From contig CAWKCG010000001.1 in assembly GCA_963847965.1 (NCBI GenBank), positions 62,001-126,000 of the forward strand: 64,000 bases of DNA, read 5' to 3'. This document shows positions 40,362 to 46,933 of this stretch, in pieces (within the stretch, counting starts at the first letter, position 1; each line of letters opens with the position of its first letter). The DNA is from Palsa-504 sp963847965 (GTDB lineage: Bacteria; Actinomycetota; Actinomycetes; Streptosporangiales; Streptosporangiaceae). The notes below the pieces were generated by a model that was not told the DNA's origin, made no database searches, and saw only the letters and a program-made list of their open reading frames with translations. Both the position numbers and the translations under genes were made by a program.

Positions 40362-41257
40362 CGGGTCCCCTCCCAGTACAAACGATGCGGGTTGTCGACC
40401 AGCAGCCGGCGCTGCAGGTCGTCGGTGCGGGCGATGCGCGGGACGAGGTCGACGAGGGCGCCGTCGTCGGGCATGTGGCTCTTCATGTTCGGGTGCGGCC
40501 AGTCGGTTCCCCACAGAACGCGGTCGGGGAACGCCTCGACGATGTGCGCCGCGAACGGGACGAAGTCGGAATAGTCAGGCGGGCCCGATAGCGACAGGCG
40601 TTCCGCGCCGCTCACCTTGGACCAGATGTTCTCGTGCTCGCTCATGAAGCGCGTGAACAGCGCGAATCCGGGCCCGTCGACCGGCTGCGACACATCGGGC
40701 CTGCCCATGTGGTCGACGACGACGACGGTAGGCAGGGTCGTGAAAAGCTTCCAGCGTTCGGCCAGGTCAGCGGCTTCGAAGTAGACCACGATATGCCAGC
40801 CGAACTCGGCTACCGCCTCGACCAGGCCGCGGTAGTACTCGTCGGGCTTGGGGTCGACGAGGCGCTTGACGAAGTTGAACCGGATGCCGCGGACGCCGGC
40901 GGCGTCCAGGTCGGCGAGTTCGGCCGGCGATACCCCGGGGCGGATGGTCGCCACGCCGCGGGCCCGGTCACCGGCCGTGAGCAGCGCGTCGGCCATCGCG
41001 CGGTTGTCGGCGCCGTGGCAGGTCCCCTGGACGATGACGTTCCGCTCGAAGCCGAGGAAGTCGCGCCGCGCGAACAGGTCCTCCTTGCCGGCGTCGGTCG
41101 GCGTGTACTTACGCTCGGGGGCGTAGGGAAAGACGTCGCCGGGGCCGAACACGTGGCAGTGGGCGTCGACCGCGCCCGGGGGCGGGGCGTAGCCCGGCTT
41201 GCTGGGGTTCGGGTCGAAGGGGAGCCAGTCGGCGTCGGGGGTGAAGGTGGCCGTCAT
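40358..41257 (-). CDS. ligI: 2-pyrone-4,6-dicarboxylate hydrolase
   Basis: A 299-residue amidohydrolase-fold lactonase: PPPGAVDAHCHVFGPGDVFP near residue 26, RNVIVQGTCHGADNRAMADA, GVRGIRFNFVKRLVDPKPDE, VVVVDHMGRPDVSQPVDGPG and the C-terminal acid in DRVLWGTDWPHPN. It opens 2-pyrone-4,6-dicarboxylate, the LigC product, to 4-oxalomesaconate. ATG 41257 abuts the ligJ stop (TAG 41260-41258), and its TGA overlaps ligA. Family length and motif order are normal. Confidence 0.93.
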   Translation of the reverse strand: MTATFTPDADWLPFDPNPSKPGYAPPPGAVDAHCHVFGPGDVFPYAPERKYTPTDAGKEDLFARRDFLGFERNVIVQGTCHGADNRAMADALLTAGDRARGVATIRPGVSPAELADLDAAGVRGIRFNFVKRLVDPKPDEYYRGLVEAVAEFGWHIVVYFEAADLAERWKLFTTLPTVVVVDHMGRPDVSQPVDGPGFALFTRFMSEHENIWSKVSGAERLSLSGPPDYSDFVPFAAHIVEAFPDRVLWGTDWPHPNMKSHMPDDGALVDLVPRIARTDDLQRRLLVDNPHRLYWEGTR

Positions 41258-42277
41258 CTACCGTCCTCGTGCGCGCAGGGCGTGGTCGAGGCGCGGGTAT
41301 ACCCGCCGGGCGTTGCCCGAATACACCTTCGCGGCGTCGGCCTCGGTCAGGCCGAGCGCGTCGACGTACCGCTTCGTGTCGTCGAAGTAGTGCCCGGCCT
41401 GCGGGTCGATGCCGCGGACCGCGCCCAGCATCTCGGATCCGAACAGGATGTTACCGACGTCGATGACCTCGAAGAGCAGGTCGATGCCTGGCTGATGGTA
41501 GACGCACGTGTCGAAGAGCACGTTCCTCATGACGTGCTCGTCCAGCGGCGGCTTCTTGAGCATGTCGGAGAGCCCGCGGTAGCGCCCCCAGTGGTAGGGG
41601 ACGGCCCCCCCGCCGTGCGGGATCACCAGGCGCAGGTCGGGGAAGTCGGCGAACAGGTCGCCCTGGATGAACTGCATGAACGCGGTGGTGTCGGCGTTGA
41701 TGTAATGCGCGCCGGTCGCGTGGAAGACGGGGTTGGCGCTGCTCGAGACGTGCACCATGGCGGGCACGTCGAGCTCGACCATCTTCTCGAAGACCGGGTA
41801 CCAGTACCGGTCGGTCAGCGGCGGGGACGTCCACCACCCCCCGCTCGGGTCGGGGTTGAGGTTGCAGCCGACGAACCCGAGCTCGAGCACGCAGCGTTCG
41901 AGCTCGGCGACTGATGATTTAAGACCGGCCCCTGGCGACTGCGGCAGCTGGCACACGCCGGCGAACGTCTCGGGGAACAGCCCGACGACGCGCGCGATGA
42001 GGTCGTTGCACGCGCGTGACCACTCCTCGCTGACCCGCTCGTCGCCCAGGTGGTGCGCCATGGCCGAGGCTCGCGGCGAGAAGATCGTCAGGTCCGCGCC
42101 GCGCTCGCGGATCAGCCGGAGCTGGTTCTGCTCGATCGACTCGCGGATCTCGTCATCGGAGATCGCCGGGTAAGCGGGGCTCCGGCGGCCCTCGCCGAAC
42201 GCCGTGAGCTGCTCCTTGCGCCAGCTGTCGTGCTGTGGCGGCGCGGTCGTGTAGTGGCCGTGGCAGTCGATGATCAT
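41258..42277 (-). CDS. ligJ: 4-oxalomesaconate hydratase
   Basis: A 339-residue amidohydrolase_2 protein beginning MIIDCHGHYTTAPPQHDSWR, with the metal-binding HxH in DCHGH. Other family segments are LTIFSPRASAMAHHLGDERV, NLNPDPSGGWWTSPPLTDRY, LVIPHGGGAVPYHWGRYRGL and ILFGSEMLGAVRGIDPQAGH. It adds water to 4-oxalomesaconate, giving 4-carboxy-4-hydroxy-2-oxoadipate. ATG 42277 overlaps the ligU TGA (ATGA). An in-frame start at 42298 would add seven residues and is not needed. Confidence 0.93.
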   Translation of the reverse strand: MIIDCHGHYTTAPPQHDSWRKEQLTAFGEGRRSPAYPAISDDEIRESIEQNQLRLIRERGADLTIFSPRASAMAHHLGDERVSEEWSRACNDLIARVVGLFPETFAGVCQLPQSPGAGLKSSVAELERCVLELGFVGCNLNPDPSGGWWTSPPLTDRYWYPVFEKMVELDVPAMVHVSSSANPVFHATGAHYINADTTAFMQFIQGDLFADFPDLRLVIPHGGGAVPYHWGRYRGLSDMLKKPPLDEHVMRNVLFDTCVYHQPGIDLLFEVIDVGNILFGSEMLGAVRGIDPQAGHYFDDTKRYVDALGLTEADAAKVYSGNARRVYPRLDHALRARGR

Positions 42278-43380
42278 CGCGGCGCTTCCCCGTCCCACAC
42301 CGACGAGGGCACGAGAACCTCGCCGCGCATGAGCAGGCGGGCGGTGCGCAGCAGGGCCGACCGGGTCACGACCGGCACGCCGTTGTCGAGCTTGACCTCG
42401 ATGGTGACGGTGAAGAAGCCCGTTGGGTGCTCGACCTCGATGTCCATCGGGCCCTGCGACTGCTCGGGGAGGACCGCGATCTCGTACGCCACGGATCCGG
42501 GCAGCACGCAGGCCGTCGCGACGGACACCGCGCCGAAGACCCCGATGGCCTCGTGCACGCGGTGCGGGATGAACGTCCGGGTGGAGACCGCGCCGCCGTG
42601 CGCTGGGGGCGACACCAGGCTCATTTTCGGCACGGTCTTGCCGGTCACGTCGCCGAGGTTCATCAGCGGGCCTGCGGCCAGCCGGATCGCCTCGACCCGC
42701 CGGGTCAGCGCACCATTGCGCTCAAGCTCCGCTGGTGACTCCTGCCCGGAGATCAGGAAATCGGACGCCGCGAGGCACACGACCGGCATGCCGTTGTCGA
42801 TGCAGGTCACCGTCGTCCCGTCGATGACGTCGGTCACATGGCCGGTCGGCAGGAGCGCGCCGCACGAGGACCCGGCGACGTCGGCGAACTCGATGAGGAT
42901 GGGGGCGTGGGTGCCGGGCACGCCGTCGATGCGCGCAGCCCCGTCGTAGCGGACGCGCCCGTCCGGCGTCTGGATCAGCGCCGTGGCGAGAGTCTGGGTG
43001 TTGCGCATCCAGATCCGGACCGGCGTCACCGGTCCGGACGCGGCCACGAGCCCCTGCTCGATCGCGAACGGTCCGACCGCGGCCAGCATGTTCCCGCAGT
43101 TCTGGCTGTCGGAGACCTCCGCCCGGTCAGGCCAGACCTGGAGGAAGAGGTACTCGACGTCCGCGTCGTCGCGGGACGAGGGGCTCACCACGGCGACCTT
43201 CGAGGTCAGCGGGTGGCTGCCGCCCATCCCGTCGATCTCCCTCGGGTCCGGGGATCCCATGGCGGCCAGCAGCACCGCGTCGCGCGTCGCGCGGTCGCCG
43301 GGCAGGCGGTCGGCCAGGAACACCAGGCCCTTTGACGTCCCGCCGCGCATGGCGGCGCAGGCGATGGCGGTCTGGGTCAC
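42274..43380 (-). CDS. ligU: 4-oxalomesaconate tautomerase (PrpF family)
   Basis: A 368-residue PrpF-fold isomerase: AIACAAMRGGTSKGLVFLAD at the start (the RGGTSKG motif), PDPREIDGMGGSHPLTSKVA, DSQNCGNMLAAVGPFAIEQG with the catalytic-type cysteine, and VSPPAHGGAVSTRTFIPHRV. LigU isomerises the double bond of 4-oxalomesaconate so that LigJ can act. The start is GTG 43380, overlapping the ligK TGA (GTGA), and the stop overlaps ligJ, so translation is coupled on both sides. Confidence 0.92.
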   Translation of the reverse strand: MTQTAIACAAMRGGTSKGLVFLADRLPGDRATRDAVLLAAMGSPDPREIDGMGGSHPLTSKVAVVSPSSRDDADVEYLFLQVWPDRAEVSDSQNCGNMLAAVGPFAIEQGLVAASGPVTPVRIWMRNTQTLATALIQTPDGRVRYDGAARIDGVPGTHAPILIEFADVAGSSCGALLPTGHVTDVIDGTTVTCIDNGMPVVCLAASDFLISGQESPAELERNGALTRRVEAIRLAAGPLMNLGDVTGKTVPKMSLVSPPAHGGAVSTRTFIPHRVHEAIGVFGAVSVATACVLPGSVAYEIAVLPEQSQGPMDIEVEHPTGFFTVTIEVKLDNGVPVVTRSALLRTARLLMRGEVLVPSSVWDGEAPR

Positions 43381-44066
43381 GGCGCGTCCTCGTAGTCGAC
43401 GTAGCGCAGTCCCTTGGCGGCCAGCCGGTCGCGCATGCCGTAGATATCCAGGCCGAGTTCACCGCCGTGCAGCCGGGGCCGCTTGGACGCCTCGCTGGCC
43501 TCCCGGTCCAGGGCCGCCTTGAGCACCGCCGGCGCTTCCTCGCGCGGGACGACCACGACGCCGTCGTCGTCGGCGACGACCGCGTCACCGGGCCGGACGT
43601 ACACGCCGGCGCAGACGATCGGGGTCTGCACGTTCCCTGGCGTCTCCTTCACCGTGCCCCTGGCGGAGATGGCCCTCGACCAGACGGGGAAGCCCATCTC
43701 GGTCAGCGTCGCGACGTCCCGCACGCCGGCGTCGATGACCACTCCCCTGACGCCGTGCGCCCGCAGGCTCCCGGCGAGCAGGTCGCCCACGTACCCGTCG
43801 TCGCACGGGCTCGTCGGCGTGACCACGAGGATGTCGCCGGGCCGCGCCTGCTCCACGGCCACGTGAATCGACCAGTTGTCGCCCGGGGCGACCTCGCAGG
43901 TCAGCGCGTTGCCGGCGATGCGGGCGGGCCGGAAGATCGGGCGGATGTCTGCGCGGAGCAGCCCCGTGCGGCCCTGGGCCTCGTGTACCGTCGCCACCCC
44001 CGCGCGCGCCAGGCCGTCGACGACCGCGAGATCGGTCCGGGGGGTGTTACGTACGACGACAGGCAC
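43377..44066 (-). CDS. ligK: 4-carboxy-4-hydroxy-2-oxoadipate aldolase
   Basis: A 229-residue RraA-fold class-II aldolase: GVATVHEAQGRTGLL, NALTCEVAPGDNWSIHVAVE, AHGVRGVVIDAGVRDVATLT with the substrate/metal Arg-Asp, and VYVRPGDAVVADDDGVVVVP. It splits 4-carboxy-4-hydroxy-2-oxoadipate into pyruvate and oxaloacetate. The start is GTG 44066, with AGGAAGG five bases upstream; the open frame to 44138 lacks support. It is the first gene of the lig operon; the promoter must lie in 44067-44296. Confidence 0.92.
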   Translation of the reverse strand: MPVVVRNTPRTDLAVVDGLARAGVATVHEAQGRTGLLRADIRPIFRPARIAGNALTCEVAPGDNWSIHVAVEQARPGDILVVTPTSPCDDGYVGDLLAGSLRAHGVRGVVIDAGVRDVATLTEMGFPVWSRAISARGTVKETPGNVQTPIVCAGVYVRPGDAVVADDDGVVVVPREEAPAVLKAALDREASEASKRPRLHGGELGLDIYGMRDRLAAKGLRYVDYEDAP

Positions 44067-44296
44067 GTCAGCCTTCCTCTGCCGGGTAGGTGGTCTGGAT
44101 TTAGATGTTACTGAGGCCCCGGTAAACGCCAGGCGCACAGGCGTGCGATACCTCCCTGCCTACCCCGACCCGGACGGGCAGGGAAGGGGGGAATCTCAGG
44201 ATTGACAGGAACCACAAGCGTCGAGGTTCACCGCACCGCGCTCACCACAAACGCGCTCGCGCGCCAGGCCGCGGCGGCCGGGCTGAGCGGGCGCCG
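44067..44296. other. leader/promoter region of the lig operon
   Basis: This 230-bp gap separates ligK from the thioredoxin-reductase-like gene on the same strand. An AT-richer patch (TAACATCTAAAT on the minus strand, near 44098-44113) is the likeliest promoter area. No convincing operator dyad is visible, and no LysR, IclR or MarR regulator is adjacent. A short plus-strand frame near 44205-44330 shows no conserved motif. Confidence 0.35.
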
Positions 44297-45520
44297 TCAG
44301 GCGTCGACCAGCGCCACCGCCTTGTGGTGATGCGCTTCGAGGTACCGCCGCGTCATGAGCAGGGCGGCGATCCCGTCGCCCACCGCGGAGCCGAGCTGCT
44401 TGGTCGACCCAGACCGCACGTCGCCCGCGGCGAACACGCCGGGCAGGGAGGTCTCCATGGTGGGGCTGGTCACGAGGAATCCGCCGTCGTCCCGCTCCAC
44501 CTCAGGGCCGAGGAAGGCGTTGTTCGGCTTGAGGCCGATGAACACGAAGGCCGCGGCGGCCGGGAACCTGATGGTCTCGCCGGTCCCTTGGTCGCGGGCC
44601 ACCACGGCGGCGAACCGGCCGCGCCCGCCCTCGAGCTCGATGATGTCCAGCCCGGTGTTGATGGTGAACTGCGGATCGGATCGCACCCGGTCCTGCAGGA
44701 CAGGCGAGGCGGACAGCCCGTGGCGGGCGAGCACGCGGACCCGCTTGGCGAACTCGGACAGGTGCAGCCCCTCCTCCAGGGCCGAGTTGCCGCCGCCGAC
44801 CACGATGACCTCATCGGCCCCCTTGTAGAAGGGGCCGTCGCAGGTAGCGCAGTAGTGGACGCCGGCGCCGAGGAGCTCGTCCTCGCCGCGAACGGCGAGG
44901 CGCTTGTACATAGATCCGGTGGCGGCGATCATCGCGTGCGAGGTGAGCTGCTGCCCGGTGGACAACGAGGTCACCAGGTCCTCGCATTCGCGGTGCACGC
45001 TGCTGACCTCCACCGCTGACACCAGCTCGACCCCGTACCGTCGCGCCTGCCTGACGAACCGGTCGGTGAGCTCCGCGCCGGTAATCCCGTCGGGGAAGCC
45101 CGGGTAGTTATCGATCCGGTCGCTGATCCCGGCCTGCCCGCCGAGCGCGCTGGCGTCGACGACGATGGCGTCGATGCCCTCCCTGGCCGCGTAGATGGCG
45201 GCCGCCAGCCCGGCTGGCCCTCCCCCGACGATGACCAGGTCGTAGGCGGACCGTTCGGCGGTCACGTTGAGGCCGATGCGGCGGGCCAGCGCCTCGTTGC
45301 TCGGGTTCACCTCGTGGGTCCCGTCCGCGTAGATCACCGTCGGGATGATCTGCCCGCCGTCCTGTAGCTGCTTGAGCTTCCCGATGGCATCGGGATCCGT
45401 CTCGATGTCGGTGTAGGCGTACCGGATCTTGTGGGCGGACAAGAAGTTCTTCACCCGCTTGCAGTGCGGGCACCACGGCGCCCCGTACACGGTCATGATC
45501 GGGTCGTCCGCAGAGTTCAT
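44297..45520 (-). CDS. glutaredoxin-like domain fused to thioredoxin-reductase-like flavoprotein
   Basis: A 407-residue fusion. Residues 1-80 are a glutaredoxin/mycoredoxin-type domain (TVYGAPWCPHCKRVKNFLSA, IIPTVIYADGTHEVNPSNEA). Residues 92-400 are a thioredoxin reductase: FAD motif DLVIVGGGPAGLAAAIYAAR, redox pair HYCATCDGPFYKG, NADP motif VIVVGGGNSALEEGLHLSEF and C-terminal PGVFAAGDVRSGSTKQLGSA. The CPHC and CATC pairs suggest electron flow from NADPH through the flavin to the attached glutaredoxin. ATG 45520 overlaps the TGA of the truncated aldo/keto reductase frame. It is separated from the lig operon by 230 bp. Confidence 0.9.
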   Translation of the reverse strand: MNSADDPIMTVYGAPWCPHCKRVKNFLSAHKIRYAYTDIETDPDAIGKLKQLQDGGQIIPTVIYADGTHEVNPSNEALARRIGLNVTAERSAYDLVIVGGGPAGLAAAIYAAREGIDAIVVDASALGGQAGISDRIDNYPGFPDGITGAELTDRFVRQARRYGVELVSAVEVSSVHRECEDLVTSLSTGQQLTSHAMIAATGSMYKRLAVRGEDELLGAGVHYCATCDGPFYKGADEVIVVGGGNSALEEGLHLSEFAKRVRVLARHGLSASPVLQDRVRSDPQFTINTGLDIIELEGGRGRFAAVVARDQGTGETIRFPAAAAFVFIGLKPNNAFLGPEVERDDGGFLVTSPTMETSLPGVFAAGDVRSGSTKQLGSAVGDGIAALLMTRRYLEAHHHKAVALVDA

Positions 45521-46146
45521 CGCGCGCCCCCACTCTCCCTCGCTCCCAGGCCGGCCGCTCCGCGCGGCGGGTGACGGGGACCTGGAAGTGTCACCACCGC
45601 TCGTTCGGTCTCATTAGTATCCCCTGGAGCCCCGGCGGCGAGGCCGCGCCGTTCCGCCACCCAGTGCGCCTCCACCAGGTTCGAGGCCGGCATCGTCGAG
45701 GTTCCGGACGCGCGGATCTTGCCGCTGCGGACGAGGTCGGTCAGCGCGGAAAGTGTTTCCTCGATATCCGTGTCGGGATCGGGGCGCTGGATCTGATACA
45801 CGTCGATGTGGTCGGTCTGGAGGCGGCGCAGCGAGTTCTCGACGGCCGTGATGATCCACCGCCGGGACGCACCCTGCTGGTTCGGGTCGGTACCCATGGG
45901 GCGGCTGACCTTCGTCGTGAGGACCACGTTGTCGCGGCGGCCCTTAAGGGCCCGGCCGACGACCTCCTCCGAGTCTCCGTACGCGTCAGCGGTGTCGACG
46001 AGGTTGATTCCCGCGTCGAGCGCCTTGCGGATGATCCGGATCGAGTCCTCGGGGTCGGGGTTGCCGACCTGGGTGGCGAACATGAGCACGCCGAGCGCGT
46101 AAGGGCTGACCTTGATGCCTGTTCGGCCAAGGTTTCGGTACCGCAT
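45517..46146 (-). CDS. aldo/keto reductase, truncated after about 170 residues
   Basis: The first 170 residues are a good aldo/keto reductase: MRYRNLGRTGIKVSPYALGV, INLVDTADAYGDSEEVVGRA with the catalytic Asp/Tyr, VLTTKVSRPMGTDPNQQG with the Lys, and HIDVYQIQRPDPDTDIEETL. The usual 320-residue protein should continue, but from about 45640 the sequence becomes unrelated and passes through a copy of the dispersed CACCACCG..CGTTCGG repeat (45592-45608). The NADPH-binding half of the barrel is missing, so it is probably inactive. ATG 46146 has GGAG upstream. Confidence 0.75.
   Translation of the reverse strand: MRYRNLGRTGIKVSPYALGVLMFATQVGNPDPEDSIRIIRKALDAGINLVDTADAYGDSEEVVGRALKGRRDNVVLTTKVSRPMGTDPNQQGASRRWIITAVENSLRRLQTDHIDVYQIQRPDPDTDIEETLSALTDLVRSGKIRASGTSTMPASNLVEAHWVAERRGLAAGAPGDTNETERAVVTLPGPRHPPRGAAGLGARESGGAR
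45592..45608. repeat. dispersed repeat copy, CACCACCGCTCGTTCGG
   Basis: One of at least four closely similar copies in this window (others at 15555, 46181 and 63326; the 57501 inverted repeat shares ACCGCTCGTTCGG). This copy is a half-site without its inverted partner, inside the alien tail of the truncated aldo/keto reductase. Confidence 0.5.
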
Positions 46147-46180
46147 GAGGGTTCTCCAGACGCGAGCGTGACGGGTGGAG

Positions 46181-46219
46181 CACCACCGTCCGTTCGGCAG
46201 AAATATCTATGCCGAACGG
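46181..46219. repeat. dispersed repeat with inverted repeat CCGTTCGGCA/TGCCGAACGG
   Basis: Starts CACCACCGTCCGTTCGG and closes as a perfect 10-bp inverted repeat (46190-46199 and 46210-46219) around the AT-rich loop GAAATATCTA. It lies 35-75 bp upstream of the aldo/keto reductase start. It may be an operator or a REP-like element. Confidence 0.55.
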
Positions 46220-46260
46220 GCCGTGGTTCCGCTCCTGGGCGCGGTTCAGCCTTTCGGAAT

Positions 46261-46280
46261 ATTAGCTTCCATATACACTA
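46261..46280 (-). promoter_or_regulatory. AT-rich box GTATATGGAAGC, candidate regulatory site
   Basis: On the minus strand this reads TAGTGTATATGGAAGCTAAT, in a strongly AT-rich patch between marR and the aldo/keto reductase. A similar box, CTATAGTGGAAGCAATTT, precedes the F420-reductase operon at 54782. The downstream MarR protein is one possible binder; this is inference. Confidence 0.3.
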
Positions 46281-46379
46281 CTTCCGTCGAATGTATCGTG
46301 ATAGAGGGCTCTGCGGAGCGGGAGGTGGGATGGTGAGTACAGCAGCACCGGCCTGCTGTCCCGGCGATCCTGGGCCGCG

Positions 46380-46829
46380 CTAAGCGGTCTGTTCCATCTC
46401 GGAGTGGTGCCCGGCCGCCCGAAGGCGGGACAGGGTCGCCGCGAACTGGCGCAGCGTCCGCTCCGGCACCGCGGCACCGAGCCTGCGCTGTAGCTCGTCG
46501 TCGAAGACCACCGCGGCGTCGGCGAACAGGCGCCGGCCCTCGGGAGTCAGCTCCAGGAGCGACGACCGCCGGTCCTCCGGGTTCGGCAGCCTCCGGCAGT
46601 AGCCGTTGGCCTCGATCCGGTCCACTAGCTTGCTCGTGCCGCCGGTGGTGATGCCCAGCTCGCTGGCGATGTCGTAGACCCGGCACTTGGGCAGCCGGTC
46701 CATTACCGACATCGGCTCGAAGTGCGTCAAGGGCAGGTCGAATTCGCTCTTCAGCCGGGCGTCGACCGCGTTCCACAACTCGATCTCGAAGCGGATCAGG
46801 TCGTTGAACACCTGCCTCAGGTCCGACAT
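46380..46829 (-). CDS. MarR-family transcriptional regulator
   Basis: A 149-residue winged-helix regulator: LTHFEPMSVMDRLPKCRVYD, the recognition region ASELGITTGGTSKLVDRIEA, the wing GYCRRLPNPEDRRSSLLELT and dimerisation helices PEGRRLFADAAVVFDDELQR. ATG 46829 has GGAGGTGA seven bases upstream; the in-frame start at 46937 is not supported. It is transcribed toward the aldo/keto reductase, with a 233-bp gap carrying AT-rich boxes and an inverted repeat. The ligand and targets are unknown. Confidence 0.9.
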   Translation of the reverse strand: MSDLRQVFNDLIRFEIELWNAVDARLKSEFDLPLTHFEPMSVMDRLPKCRVYDIASELGITTGGTSKLVDRIEANGYCRRLPNPEDRRSSLLELTPEGRRLFADAAVVFDDELQRRLGAAVPERTLRQFAATLSRLRAAGHHSEMEQTA

Positions 46830-46933
46830 GACCGGCTCACCTCCGCCCCCCAGTGTACCGAGCGGTGAAAGCAGCTTCCGGCTAGGCCAGTTCTCCGGAA
46901 GCGGGGAGCTGGGGGACGGCGCCACAGGCCCGG

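Noticed and set aside
44205..44340. Plus-strand fragment VEVHRTALTTNALARQ resembling an alanine-racemase start
   Set aside because: Too short, no ribosome site and no downstream continuation; probably chance.
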